Source: Betaproteobacteria bacterium
GTDB lineage: Bacteria > Pseudomonadota > Gammaproteobacteria > Burkholderiales > SG8-41
Direction: 5' to 3'
DNA length: 45,683 nucleotides
NCBI GenBank assembly: GCA_016202605.1
Contig: JACQOJ010000081.1
Coordinates: 1 to 45,683 of the forward strand
Part shown: one piece after another, positions 16,992 to 25,745 of the stretch
How the letters are laid out: each line of letters starts with the position of its first letter
How positions within the stretch are numbered: the stretch's first letter is position 1
Made by a program: the position numbers and the translations under genes
Notes under the pieces: generated by a model
The model's database searches: none
What the model saw: the letters and a program-made list of their open reading frames with translations, nothing else
What the model was told of the DNA's origin: nothing

Positions 16992-17924
16992 TTAGAGCCC
17001 GTCGCTGACCTCCACGTTCTCGGGTTCAAGCTCGATGCCGGAGGCCTTGGCCTGCAGCAGGAGCAGCGCAGCAAAGTCCTGATCGGTGTAGCCGTTGCCG
17101 ATCAGCGTCTGCACCATGTCGCGCGCGATCGAGGTGAGCGGCATCGGTACCCCGAACTCCCTGCCGGCGCTCAGGCCCAGGTCGATGTCCTTGCGCAGGA
17201 GTTCCGGCGTAAAAGTGACGTGGAAGTCGAGATTGGCCAGCGCCGGTGTCTTGTAGCGCGTGAACATCGAGCCCATGACGCTCTTGTTGAGGAAGTCGAG
17301 AAAGGCGTGCCGCTTCATGCCCGCCTTCTCCGCGAGAACGGTGATCTCGCACAGGTTCTGGATCACGACGCCGAGCATGACGTTGTGGCAGATCTTGGCG
17401 ATGCGCGAGAGTTCTCCGTCGCCGACGTAGCTCACGCCCTGTCCGATCGCCGCCAGGTACGGCGCCACCGCATCGAACGCGTCCTGCGGTCCGGAGGCCA
17501 CCACGGTCAGTTTCCCCGCCTTGATAACCTTCGCGTTGCCGGACACCGGCGCCGCGAGCAGCTTAACGCCCTGTCGCGCGAGCTTTTCCCGGATCTCGGC
17601 CGACTCCTCGAGCGAAATCGAGGTGCTGTCCACGACGATCTTCGGCGCCCTGCCTTTCGAGGTCACACCATTCGGTCCGAACAGCACCTCCTTCACATCC
17701 TTGCCGGTCGAGACCATGGTGAACACGATGTCGCAGCCTGCGAGATCGGTCAGGGCATCCGCCACTTTCGCCCCCGACTTTACGAGCGGCCCGGCCTTCG
17801 CCTTGGTGCGATTCCATACCGAGACGTCGCAACCGGCTTTCGCCAGGCGTTCCGCCATCGCGTAGCCCATGCGCCCGATGCCGATCCACCCCAGTTTGTG
17901 CTGCTTCATGTTGCCTGATGCCAT
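16992..17924 (-). CDS. NAD(P)-dependent beta-hydroxyacid dehydrogenase (3-hydroxyisobutyrate dehydrogenase family)
   Basis: This is a 310-residue protein with the N-terminal dinucleotide motif GWIGIGRMGYAMAERLAKAG, the substrate-binding stretch AAPVSGNAKVIKAGKLTVVASG, and the KICHNVMLG segment carrying the family Lys. The family oxidises 3-hydroxyacids or reduces aldehyde acids such as tartronate semialdehyde and succinic semialdehyde. After the N of WNR there is no acidic residue where NAD-specific members carry Asp; the Arg (VWNRTKAKA) favours NADP(H). ATG 17924 has AAAGGA upstream. It starts 20 bases after the rhodanese gene and is probably co-transcribed. Confidence 0.88.
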   Translation of the reverse strand: MASGNMKQHKLGWIGIGRMGYAMAERLAKAGCDVSVWNRTKAKAGPLVKSGAKVADALTDLAGCDIVFTMVSTGKDVKEVLFGPNGVTSKGRAPKIVVDSTSISLEESAEIREKLARQGVKLLAAPVSGNAKVIKAGKLTVVASGPQDAFDAVAPYLAAIGQGVSYVGDGELSRIAKICHNVMLGVVIQNLCEITVLAEKAGMKRHAFLDFLNKSVMGSMFTRYKTPALANLDFHVTFTPELLRKDIDLGLSAGREFGVPMPLTSIARDMVQTLIGNGYTDQDFAALLLLQAKASGIELEPENVEVSDGL

Positions 17925-17944
17925 TGCGGTCCTTTCCCGGATAA

Positions 17945-18796
17945 TTATCTTTCGACGGGCACGCCGACGAGGTTGCCCCATTCGGTCCAGGAGCCGTCAT
18001 ACATGCGCACCTTCTTGTAGCCCAGGAGCTCGGTCAGCGCGAAATAAAGCAGGCTCGCGCGATGGCTCATGCGGCAGTAGGTGATGAGCTCCTTGTCCGT
18101 CGTTGCGCCGCGCGCTTCCACCAGCCGGCGCAGATCCGCGACCGGCTTGAAGCTCCGGTCCTCATTGAGCAGCTCCTCGAAGTAAAGATGCTTCGCGCCG
18201 GGGATGCGTCCATAGCGCAGCGCCCCGTAATCGGGGCTGCCCGGGCCGTTGACGCGCTCGCCGCGGTATTCCTCCGGCGTGCGACCGTCGAGCAGCACCG
18301 GCTCCGGCTTGCCGAGCCTCGCGAGCACCTCCAGGTATCCGATGCGCATCGGCTCCCTGCGCGCGACCTGCCGATACTCGACCGGCTTGGCGGCGGGTGG
18401 AACGTCGGTCACGAGCCCACGCCCTTCATTCGCCCAGCGGGCGCGCGCACCGTCGAGCACGAATACCTTGTCGTGGCCGCAGTACCTGAACGTCCACCAG
18501 GCGTAGACACCGAACTGCACGCCCTCCCCGTAGAGAACGACCGAGGTGTCGTTGTCGATTCCGGCGGCTCCCAGGCGCCGCGCGAAGTCCGCGGGCGCGG
18601 GAAAATCGCGCATGCGTTCATCCCACAGCATCTCCTTCCATTTCCAGCACACCGCGCCCGGTACATGTCCGGCCCTGTAGGCTTGCATTTCGTCCTGGCC
18701 CATGCCGGCGATCTCGATCAATTTCACCCCGGGATCGTTCCCGCGCTCCGCGAGCCATGCGGGATCCACCAGTGCGCCATGTCGCGGTGCCGCCAT
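17945..18796 (-). CDS. Two-domain rhodanese-type sulfurtransferase
   Basis: This is a 283-residue protein with tandem rhodanese domains. The first is inactive-looking (FGVYAWWTFRYCGHDKVFVLDGARARW). The second carries the active loop TYCRMSHRAS with the catalytic Cys. CRMSHR differs from the CRKGVT and CGSGVT loops of classical rhodanese and 3-mercaptopyruvate sulfurtransferase. LLDGRTPEEYRGE and GRIPGAKHL are family motifs. It would move sulfane sulfur from thiosulfate or a mercapto acid to cyanide or a thiol. Placement near a nitrilase and a lipoyl-dependent complex suggests cyanide detoxification or sulfur supply, but this is guesswork. ATG 18796 has GGGAGG upstream. Confidence 0.88.
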   Translation of the reverse strand: MAAPRHGALVDPAWLAERGNDPGVKLIEIAGMGQDEMQAYRAGHVPGAVCWKWKEMLWDERMRDFPAPADFARRLGAAGIDNDTSVVLYGEGVQFGVYAWWTFRYCGHDKVFVLDGARARWANEGRGLVTDVPPAAKPVEYRQVARREPMRIGYLEVLARLGKPEPVLLDGRTPEEYRGERVNGPGSPDYGALRYGRIPGAKHLYFEELLNEDRSFKPVADLRRLVEARGATTDKELITYCRMSHRASLLYFALTELLGYKKVRMYDGSWTEWGNLVGVPVER

Positions 18797-18890
18797 CTGC
18801 GTTCCTCCCATTCATGTCCTCATGCTCGAGAAATGCGCCGGTTTCACGCCGGGCTTCCGCACCCTGACCCGCGGTTCCATCGCGACCGGC

Positions 18891-20123
18891 TCACGACTGC
18901 AGATCCTGCGTCCAGTGCCGTGACTCGATCACGGTCTTCAGCTCGCGCAGGAAAGCCGCGGAATACGCGCCGTCCACCGCGCGGTGATCGAACGTCTGGG
19001 CCAGCATGCCCACCGGACGGATCGCAATGCTGTCTCCTTCCGGCGATTCGATGACCCAGGGCTTCTTGCGGATCGCGTCGGTCGAGAGGATCGCCACCTG
19101 CGGCGTGTTGATGATCGGCGCCGTGAACAGCGTGCCAAACGCGCCGTTGTTGGTGATCGTATAGGTCGCCTCGGTCATTTCGTCGGGCTTGAGCTTGCCG
19201 GCCCGCGCGCGAGCGGCGAGGTCGTGGATCTCACGCGCGATCTGCGGCAGGGACTTCGCGGACACGTCCTTGACCACCGGCACCACCAGCCCTTCGAAAT
19301 TGAGATCCACCGCGATGCCGAGATTGATCCGCCGGTGGAGCGCAAGCTGCGCGCCGTCAAACGTCGCATTGAGGTTGGGAAACTTCTTCAGGGCGATCGC
19401 TACCGCGCGCGCGATGAACGGCAGGTAGCTGAGCGGGAATCCTGCGCGTCGTTTCCACTCCCCGCCCATTTCCCGGCGCGCCAGCTCGACGCGATGAAAA
19501 TCCGCCTCCGCCGCCTGCAGCACGTGCGGCGCGGTGCTCCACGACCGCGCCATGTGCTCGGCGGTGCGGCGGCGCACGTTGTTGAGCTGAATCGTGGAAT
19601 GCGCACCGGACGCGATGTACGGTGCCGGCGGCTCCGTGCGCATCGCCACGGGTCCGGCGCCGCGCGGCGCGGCGCGGCGCGCCGCGATGTGCCCGATCAC
19701 ATCCTCGCGCGTGATGCGTCCGTCACGGCCGCTGCCCTTGATCGCGTCCGGATCGAGGTCATGCTCGGCGACGAGCTTCCTCACCACCGGCGACAGGCGC
19801 TCCGGAGCGCCCGCTTGCGGCCGGCTGCGTGCCGTCTGCGGCCGGCTCGGCGTCGCGACCGATGCAGTCGCAGCCGGCGCGGACACCGTGCCCGCTTCGC
19901 GGATCACCGCCAGCCGCGTGCCGACCTTTGCCGTGATGCCTTCCGCGACCAGGATTTCCGCCAGCACACCGGCGGCCGGCGCGGGGATTTCGGTGCTGAC
20001 CTTGTCGGTCTCGACATCGAACAGGGCCTCGTCCGCCTTCACCGCATCGCCCACTTTCTTGTACCAGCGCGTCACGGTGCCTTCGGTCACCGTCTCGCCC
20101 AGTTGCGGCATGATCACGTCCAT
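18891..20123 (-). CDS. 2-oxoacid dehydrogenase complex E2 (dihydrolipoamide acyltransferase)
   Basis: This is a 410-residue protein made of one lipoyl domain (lipoyl Lys at K41 in VETDKVSTE), an Ala/Pro/Thr-rich linker, a peripheral-subunit-binding domain (SPVVRKLVAEHDLDPDAIKGSGRDGRITREDVI) and the catalytic domain with the DHRAVDGAYSAAFL active-site motif. It transfers the acyl group from the E1 thiamine adduct to CoA. ATG 20123 has GGAG upstream; a TTG lies one codon before it. It follows E1alpha and E1beta, but no E3 gene is present, so E3 must be supplied from elsewhere. Branched-chain, pyruvate and acetoin substrates are all possible. Confidence 0.92.
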   Translation of the reverse strand: MDVIMPQLGETVTEGTVTRWYKKVGDAVKADEALFDVETDKVSTEIPAPAAGVLAEILVAEGITAKVGTRLAVIREAGTVSAPAATASVATPSRPQTARSRPQAGAPERLSPVVRKLVAEHDLDPDAIKGSGRDGRITREDVIGHIAARRAAPRGAGPVAMRTEPPAPYIASGAHSTIQLNNVRRRTAEHMARSWSTAPHVLQAAEADFHRVELARREMGGEWKRRAGFPLSYLPFIARAVAIALKKFPNLNATFDGAQLALHRRINLGIAVDLNFEGLVVPVVKDVSAKSLPQIAREIHDLAARARAGKLKPDEMTEATYTITNNGAFGTLFTAPIINTPQVAILSTDAIRKKPWVIESPEGDSIAIRPVGMLAQTFDHRAVDGAYSAAFLRELKTVIESRHWTQDLQS

Positions 20124-20197
20124 CAACCGCTCCTAAAAACCTTCAGCCACAGAAAACACGAAGAGAAGCGCAAACCGAAAAGATGGGGCAACGGTAC

Positions 20198-21175
20198 TCA
20201 GTCCACTTTTTCGCGAATCTCGCGCACCACGCGCTCAACGGAGGGAATCGTGTTGTCCTCCAGTTGGTCGGCCGAGGGCAGCGGCACATGCGGCGTCGTG
20301 ATGCGCACGATCGGACCGTCCAGATCCCAGAAGCATTCGTCGGCGACGATGGAAGCGATTTCCGCCCCCCAGCCGCAGAGCCGCGGATTCTCCTCCACCG
20401 TCACGAGACGACCTGTTTTCACCACCTCCGAGAGTATGGTCTGCGTGTCGAGCGGCACCAGCGAGCGCACATCGACCACCGTGCACGAGATACCGTGCTC
20501 CTTTTCCAGTAGCTCCGCCGCCGCAAGCGCCCGGTGCACCATTAACGCGAGAGCGACGATAGTGCAGTCCTTGCCTTGCCGCAGCACTCTCGCTTTCCCA
20601 AGCTGATCCACGTGCTCACCGTCCGGCACTTCGCCCTTTGTCGCGTAGAGCGATTTCTGCTCGAAGAAGAGCACCGGATCCGGGTCGCGCACCGCGGCGG
20701 CGAGCAGCCCCTTCACGTCTGCGGGAAACGCCGGCGCCACGACCTTGATTCCGGGCACCGCCATCGCCCAGTTCTCCACCGACTGCGAGTGCTGGGCGCC
20801 AAAACGCGATCCCCCGCCGTTGGCGGTGCGGATCACGAGCGGAAGCCGGATCTGGCCGTTCGTCATGTAGCGGGTCTTCGCGATTTCGTTGGCCACGATG
20901 TCCCAGCACACCGCGAGGAAGTCCGAGAACATGATCTCGGCGATCGGCCGCAGACCGGTCATCGCCGCGCCCATCGCCGCGCCGAGGATCGCCTGCTCCG
21001 AAATCGGACAATCGCGCACGCGCTTTGGACCGAATTTCTCGATCAGCCCGACTGTCGCCTTGAACACGCCGCCCGGCGCGGCCACGTCCTCACCCAGGAA
21101 TACCACACGCTCGTCGCGCTCCATTTCCTGCGCAATCCCCGCCGCGACCGCGTCGCGGTACGTCAGTTCCGCCAT
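20198..21175 (-). CDS. 2-oxoacid/acetoin dehydrogenase E1 beta subunit
   Basis: This is a 325-residue protein with the family blocks RVVFLGEDVAAPGGVFKAT, PISEQAILGAAMGAAMTGLRPIAEIMFSDF, and FGAQHSQSVENWAMAVPGIKVVAPAFPADVKGLL. The C-terminal part has VVDVRSLVPLDTQTI and the GWGAEI segment. It pairs with E1alpha to form the heterotetrameric thiamine-dependent decarboxylase. ATG 21175 has GGAGGT upstream and lies inside the end of the E1alpha gene, giving a 13-base overlap and coupling. The SQS variant in AQHSQSVENW is the acetoin/pyruvate form. Confidence 0.92.
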   Translation of the reverse strand: MAELTYRDAVAAGIAQEMERDERVVFLGEDVAAPGGVFKATVGLIEKFGPKRVRDCPISEQAILGAAMGAAMTGLRPIAEIMFSDFLAVCWDIVANEIAKTRYMTNGQIRLPLVIRTANGGGSRFGAQHSQSVENWAMAVPGIKVVAPAFPADVKGLLAAAVRDPDPVLFFEQKSLYATKGEVPDGEHVDQLGKARVLRQGKDCTIVALALMVHRALAAAELLEKEHGISCTVVDVRSLVPLDTQTILSEVVKTGRLVTVEENPRLCGWGAEIASIVADECFWDLDGPIVRITTPHVPLPSADQLEDNTIPSVERVVREIREKVD

Positions 21176-22188
21176 GCGGCACCTCCGTCGGCCCACACGT
21201 TCTTCTCGATATCGGCGACCGAAGGCGGCGGCGAAGCCTTCGCGGTCGCGGTGGCCTCATCGACCTTGCGCATGGCGGCCTCCTCGACATCCTTCAGTGT
21301 GCCTTCCGCGAAACCGAGTCCGCGCAGGCGCTCGCGGTAGATCACGAGCGGATCGCGCTCGAGCCATTTTTCGAGCTCGCCTTCGGGCCGGTATTTGGCG
21401 GGATCGGCGCGCGAATGGCCGCTGTGCCGATACGTCTTGGCTTCGATCAGCGCCGGCCCTCCGCCCTTGCGCGCGCGGTCGATGTATTTCACCGCAACGC
21501 GGTACGTCTCGTCCGCATCGTTGCCGTCGACGATTACCGCCTCCAGTCCGTATGCGCCCGCCCGATCGGCGGCCGGATGAGGCACCGCGGTCACCGCATG
21601 GATGGGCGTGTACTCCATGTAAAGATTGTTCTCGCAGACGAAGACGACCGGCAGGCTCCATACCGCGGAGAAGTTGAGCGCTTCGTGGAACGCGCCGATG
21701 TTGGTCGTGCCGTCGCCAAAGAAGCACACGGCAACCTGCCCGCTGCCGCGATACTGCGCGCTCCACGCCGCGCCCGCGGCCACCGGGAGATGCGCGCCGA
21801 TGATCGCATAGGAGCCCATCGCGCCGTGCTCGACGTCGGTGAGATGCATGGAACCGCCCTTGCCGCCCAGCAGACCGCATTCGCGGCCCATCAGTTCGCC
21901 GAGAACGCCGGCCATCGACGCGCCGCGCGCGAGCGTGTGCGCGTGCCCGCGATAGGTGCAGAACGTCCAGTCATCGGGGCGCATGGCGACGCCGAACGCG
22001 GCGGCGATCGCTTCCTGTCCGAGCGACAGATGGCTCGTGCCCTTGATCAGGTTCTGCAGGAACAGATCGTAGGCGCGCTTCTCGCAGTAGCGCAGCTCGA
22101 CCTGCGACCGATAGAGCTCCAGCCGCGTCTCGTTCCCGATGTCGCCGTCCGCAGCCGCCGCTTTCCTGCCTTTCGTTTTCGTATCCAT
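21163..22188 (-). CDS. 2-oxoacid/acetoin dehydrogenase E1 alpha subunit
   Basis: This is a 341-residue thiamine diphosphate-dependent subunit. GDGTTNIGAFHEALNFSAVW...CENN is the ThDP/Mg motif. TYRGHAHTLARGAS and GGKGGSMHL are typical of pyruvate and acetoin E1alpha, and the phosphorylation-loop-like YRHSGHSRADPAKYR is also present. In the acetoin dehydrogenase system (AcoA) these same motifs occur, so pyruvate versus acetoin versus another 2-oxo substrate is not decided. No clear SD precedes ATG 22188. Confidence 0.9.
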   Translation of the reverse strand: MDTKTKGRKAAAADGDIGNETRLELYRSQVELRYCEKRAYDLFLQNLIKGTSHLSLGQEAIAAAFGVAMRPDDWTFCTYRGHAHTLARGASMAGVLGELMGRECGLLGGKGGSMHLTDVEHGAMGSYAIIGAHLPVAAGAAWSAQYRGSGQVAVCFFGDGTTNIGAFHEALNFSAVWSLPVVFVCENNLYMEYTPIHAVTAVPHPAADRAGAYGLEAVIVDGNDADETYRVAVKYIDRARKGGGPALIEAKTYRHSGHSRADPAKYRPEGELEKWLERDPLVIYRERLRGLGFAEGTLKDVEEAAMRKVDEATATAKASPPPSVADIEKNVWADGGAAWRN

Positions 22189-22225
22189 ATTCAGAGCATC
22201 CGGTCACCGGTCACTGGCCACTCCT

Positions 22226-23587
22226 TCAATATTTGTTGGCGACCGGCAGCTCCTGCGCCGGGAACAGCGTGATGACTTTCGCCCCCTCCGGCGTCAGCAC
22301 GACTTCCTCCTCGATGCGCGCTGCGGAGATGCCGTCTTTCGCGGGGCAGAACGTCTCCACCGCGAACACCATCCCGGCCTTGAGCTCGTACGGGTCCTTG
22401 AACGAATTCACGCGCGAAATCAGCGGCCGCTCGTGCAATCCCAGGCCCAGGCCGTGGCAGAAATTCAGTCCGAACGCGGCCATTTCGGTCTCGAAGCCGA
22501 TCTCCGTCGACTTGGGAAACGCGCGCGCGACCTCTTCGGTGGAAACACCCGGCCTGAGCAGCGCGATGGCGTCGTCCATCCAGCGCCGTGCCTTCTTGTA
22601 GGCGTCGATCTGGGCGGGCGTCGCGCTGCCGACCGTGAAGGTCCGGTAATAGCAGGTGCGGTAGCCCATATACGACTGGATGATGTCGAAATAGGCCTGA
22701 TCGCCGGGGCGGATCAGGCGATCGGTGAAATTGTGCGGATGCGGACTGCAGCGCTCGCCCGCGATGGCGTTGATCGCTTCCACGCAGTCGGACCCCATTT
22801 CGTAGAGCCGCCGGGTCGCCATGCCGACGATCTCGCTTTCGCGGACGCCGGGTTTCAATGCCTCGTAAATATCCTGGTAGACGCCGTCGCCCATCGCCGC
22901 CGCCACGTTGAGCAGCGTGATCTCGTCGTGGCTCTTGATCTCGCGCGCGTCCAGCATGACCTGCTGGCCGTCGCGCACTTCGATTCCGAGCTTCTGCAGG
23001 GCGAAGAGGAACGGCGGCTCGACCACGTCGATGCCGAGCGGCATGTCCGCCACACCCTCCTGTTCCAGAACGGCCTTGATTTCCCGCGCGGCATCCTCGA
23101 ACAGCCCCACTTCGGGCGAGACCGCGCCGCGCAGTCCGGTAAGTCCCGCGAGACAATGGTTCTTCGGCAGCCACGGCGCATGGAGCTTGTGGTGGCGCGC
23201 GGCGGAACCGAAATCCCACACCCACGGCTCGCCGTTGCCCGTGAGCAGGCACCAGCGCGTCAACTTGTCGCGCGCCCACTCCCCGATCACCGTGCTCGAG
23301 ATGTAGCGGATGTTGTGCTGATCGAACACGAGCAGCGCGCCGAGGCCGGACCCGGCCAGTGCGTTGCGCGTGCGCGCCAGGCGGTATTCGTGCAGCCTTC
23401 TGAAATCGACGCGTTCCTCGAAATCGACCTGCATGCGCCCCGGCGCCTGCAGCGGCCGCTCCCAGCGATGTCCGGGATCCGCGGGGTCGTAGAGCACGTC
23501 GGGCGCGGTGCTTGCCGGCCGTTTTTTCGGGTCGATGCCCGAGGCCTTGACGAGCCTGGGACCGGTTTTCCTGGCTTTGCGGGGCAT
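22226..23587 (-). CDS. M24-fold (creatinase/aminopeptidase P-like) protein with altered metal site
   Basis: This 453-residue protein has a creatinase N-terminal domain (about 60-210) and a pita-bread C-terminal domain. Of the five canonical metal ligands, D301, H378 (CHGLGLGLHERP), E411 (VFAVETF) and E426 (ARIEEEV) are present. The second Asp, expected where canonical enzymes read SDxTRTF, is Cys (C312 in TCYYRTF). Creatinase-like hydrolases and the DMSP lyase DddP belong to this fold, but DddP keeps the Asp. It may bind one metal or none, and a non-peptidase role in catabolism of a small molecule is more likely than peptide hydrolysis. The SD is TGGAG ahead of ATG 23587. Its neighbours are a hydrolase and E1 genes. 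Confidence 0.85.
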   Translation of the reverse strand: MPRKARKTGPRLVKASGIDPKKRPASTAPDVLYDPADPGHRWERPLQAPGRMQVDFEERVDFRRLHEYRLARTRNALAGSGLGALLVFDQHNIRYISSTVIGEWARDKLTRWCLLTGNGEPWVWDFGSAARHHKLHAPWLPKNHCLAGLTGLRGAVSPEVGLFEDAAREIKAVLEQEGVADMPLGIDVVEPPFLFALQKLGIEVRDGQQVMLDAREIKSHDEITLLNVAAAMGDGVYQDIYEALKPGVRESEIVGMATRRLYEMGSDCVEAINAIAGERCSPHPHNFTDRLIRPGDQAYFDIIQSYMGYRTCYYRTFTVGSATPAQIDAYKKARRWMDDAIALLRPGVSTEEVARAFPKSTEIGFETEMAAFGLNFCHGLGLGLHERPLISRVNSFKDPYELKAGMVFAVETFCPAKDGISAARIEEEVVLTPEGAKVITLFPAQELPVANKY

Positions 23588-23611
23588 GGGTATCTCCAGC
23601 GTTATCCGATC

Positions 23612-24715
23612 TCACCGCCGGGCGACGCCAAGCCGGGTCGCCATCCAGTCGGCGGTCTGATCGCGGTAGCGGTACCAGTAATTGTTCACGACGTGGTTGC
23701 CGCCCTCGATCACCGACAGGACGCAGGGACCCGACACTTCGGCGGCGAGTTTTTCGGCATGGGTATGGGGCGTCAGCCGGTCTTTCGTGCCGGCGACGAT
23801 GTAAATCGGGCAGGTGATGTTCTGCGCATGGCCCTTCAGCGTCATGCGCGCGGCGATCCTGCCCGCCTCTTCCAGATTCGCGCTCTTCGACCGCACGCGA
23901 AACGCCTCGACATTGATGATCGGCCGTCCTTCGAAACCGGTGGCGCGCTCGTAGGCGCCGGAGAGCGCGACGCAGGCCTTGATCCGCTTCTCGAAGCACG
24001 CCGCGCGCGGGGCGTAATAACCGCCGAGCGACACACCCCAGACGCCGGTGCGGCCGGCATCGATGTCCTTGCGTGTTTCCAGATAATCGATCACGGCCGT
24101 CACCGGTTTCTCGTATTCGGGGCAGATGCCGAAGTCGTATTCGGCCTCGCCCTGGCCCGGACCGTCGAATGCCAGCGTGGCGAGCCCGCGTTTCAGGAAA
24201 CGGTTCTCGTAATCGTCCATCTCCTCCTTCGCCGAGTCGAGCCCCATGCACATGACGACGACCGGCGCCGCGCCGGCTCCGGCCGGTTTGCGCAGGTTGC
24301 CGTAAAGATGCCTGCCCTCGTACGGAATCGCGACGCGCTCGCCCGGCGGACGGAGAAGCGGCAGCGCCCTGTTCCTGCACTCCACCGCCTTCATGTGCGC
24401 TTGCTTCATCTGCCGCATGTCGTTCACGAACAGGAACTTGCCGAAGTGGTAGCACACCGCCGCACGCGTGAAGTGCTCGCCGGCGGAGAGCCCGGCGCCC
24501 GCGGCGAGCGCCTTGTCACCGAGTTCTTCGTGTACGGCCGCGCGCGCGGACCATGCGCTGCACCAGTCCTCCCAGCGGTCGATGCCCGCCGTGACTTCCT
24601 GAAAGTCGGTGAGCGGCACGCCGTTGATCACGAAGCGCGGCGCCCAATGTGAAATCGCGGCCTCGACCCGCGGATCCCTGCGCGCCGTTTTCTCCGCAAT
24701 CGCCTGATCACTCAT
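23612..24715 (-). CDS. Alpha/beta hydrolase, 2,6-dihydroxypseudooxynicotine hydrolase-like (second paralogue)
   Basis: This is a 367-residue protein built like the product of 10002-11048: a helical N-terminal part (RWEDWCSAWSARAAVHEEL, FTRAAVCYHFGKFLFVND) and a core with GVSLGGYYAP (Ser), AGTKDRLTPHTHA (Asp), GGNHVVNNYWYRYRD (His). LASHATLKG-like MTLKGHAQNITCPI precedes the acid. ATG 24715 has GGAGA upstream. The family cleaves C-C or ester bonds; substrate unknown. It sits between a Bug protein gene and the M24-fold gene, all on the same strand, and is probably part of one transcription unit with them. Confidence 0.85.
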   Translation of the reverse strand: MSDQAIAEKTARRDPRVEAAISHWAPRFVINGVPLTDFQEVTAGIDRWEDWCSAWSARAAVHEELGDKALAAGAGLSAGEHFTRAAVCYHFGKFLFVNDMRQMKQAHMKAVECRNRALPLLRPPGERVAIPYEGRHLYGNLRKPAGAGAAPVVVMCMGLDSAKEEMDDYENRFLKRGLATLAFDGPGQGEAEYDFGICPEYEKPVTAVIDYLETRKDIDAGRTGVWGVSLGGYYAPRAACFEKRIKACVALSGAYERATGFEGRPIINVEAFRVRSKSANLEEAGRIAARMTLKGHAQNITCPIYIVAGTKDRLTPHTHAEKLAAEVSGPCVLSVIEGGNHVVNNYWYRYRDQTADWMATRLGVARR

Positions 24716-24762
24716 GGTTCATCTCCAGTATCGAATCCGCAATGCGTCCGCCGCCGCCGTGT

Positions 24763-25728
24763 TCATCCCGCCCTGATACCGGCAGCATTGATGATCGGCG
24801 TCCACTTGTCGAGCTCGCTCTTCACCCAGGCGGCGAGTTCTTCCGGAGTCGAGGGCGCAACCTCGCCGCCGCGCGTGAGTATCGCCTCCTTCACATCCGG
24901 ACGGTGAAGGATCCCGACCACTGTCTTGTTGAGCTTCGTCACGATCGGGCGCGGCGTCTTGGCGGGGGCGAAAAGACCGAACCACAACACCGCCTCCATC
25001 CCCGGAATTCCGGCTTCCGGCGCGCTCGGAATGTCGGGCACGCCGACGAAGCGCGTCTTGCTCGACACCGCGAACGCCTTGAGCTTGCCGGCTTTCAACT
25101 GCGTGTGCGCGGTGATCGGCGAGAGGAATGAGACGGGGGTTTCGCCGCCGATCAGTCCCGTGAGCGCCGCGCCCGCGCTCTTGTAGGGAACATGCTGCAG
25201 CTTCAGACCCGCCACCTGGTTGAAAAGCTCGCCCGTGAGATGGCTGATGGTGCCGTTCCCGGCCGAAGCATAGTTGAGGTTCCCCTTCTGCTTCGCGTAG
25301 GCGATGAGCTCCTGTGCGTTCGACGCGGGGATCGAGGGATGGGCAACGAGCACCGTCACGAGCTTGGCGACCAGGGAGATGGGCGCGAAATCCTTGACCG
25401 GATCGTACGGCAGATTCCTGTAGAGCGATACCGCGCTCACGTGCGTGCCCGCATGGCCCATCAGCAGCGTGTAGCCGTCGGGCGTGGCCTTCGCCACGAC
25501 GTCGGTCGGAATCGTGCCGCCGGCGCCGGACCGGTTGTCCACCACGACGGTCTGGCCCCAGTGCTCGGTGAGCTTCTGCCCGACGTAGCGCGACAGGTAA
25601 TCCGCGGTGCTGCCCACGCCCTGTCCCATGACGCGAATCGGCTTATTCGGAAAATCCGCAGCCGGATCCGCGGCGTGCACTGCTGCGCCGAACGCCGCGA
25701 TGACTGCGAACAACATCGCTTTCCTCAT
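24763..25728 (-). CDS. Bug/TctC-family periplasmic substrate-binding protein
   Basis: This is a 321-residue protein with a signal peptide (MRKAMLFAVIAAFGAAVHAAD), then FPNKPIRVMGQGVGSTADYLSRYVG, VVVDNRSGAGGTIPTDVVAKATPDGYTLLMGHAGT and YDPVKDFAPISLVAKL. The start at 25728 is chosen over a longer open frame because GGAG lies 8 to 11 bases upstream and the signal peptide begins there. The upstream extension of the frame reads through the remnant of a decayed hydrolase. No TctA/TctB partner is nearby. Confidence 0.9.
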   Translation of the reverse strand: MRKAMLFAVIAAFGAAVHAADPAADFPNKPIRVMGQGVGSTADYLSRYVGQKLTEHWGQTVVVDNRSGAGGTIPTDVVAKATPDGYTLLMGHAGTHVSAVSLYRNLPYDPVKDFAPISLVAKLVTVLVAHPSIPASNAQELIAYAKQKGNLNYASAGNGTISHLTGELFNQVAGLKLQHVPYKSAGAALTGLIGGETPVSFLSPITAHTQLKAGKLKAFAVSSKTRFVGVPDIPSAPEAGIPGMEAVLWFGLFAPAKTPRPIVTKLNKTVVGILHRPDVKEAILTRGGEVAPSTPEELAAWVKSELDKWTPIINAAGIRAG

Positions 25729-25745
25729 GATTTCCGCTCCTTGAT

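Noticed and set aside
22226-23587. DddP-type DMSP lyase
   Set aside because: DddP keeps the second metal-binding Asp, which is Cys here; similarity is only at the level of the M24 fold.
22139-24652. An 837-codon open frame on the plus strand opposite the M24-fold and hydrolase genes
   Set aside because: High GC keeps antisense frames open. Its translation is low-complexity Arg/His-rich and matches no family, whereas the minus-strand frames give conserved proteins with SDs.
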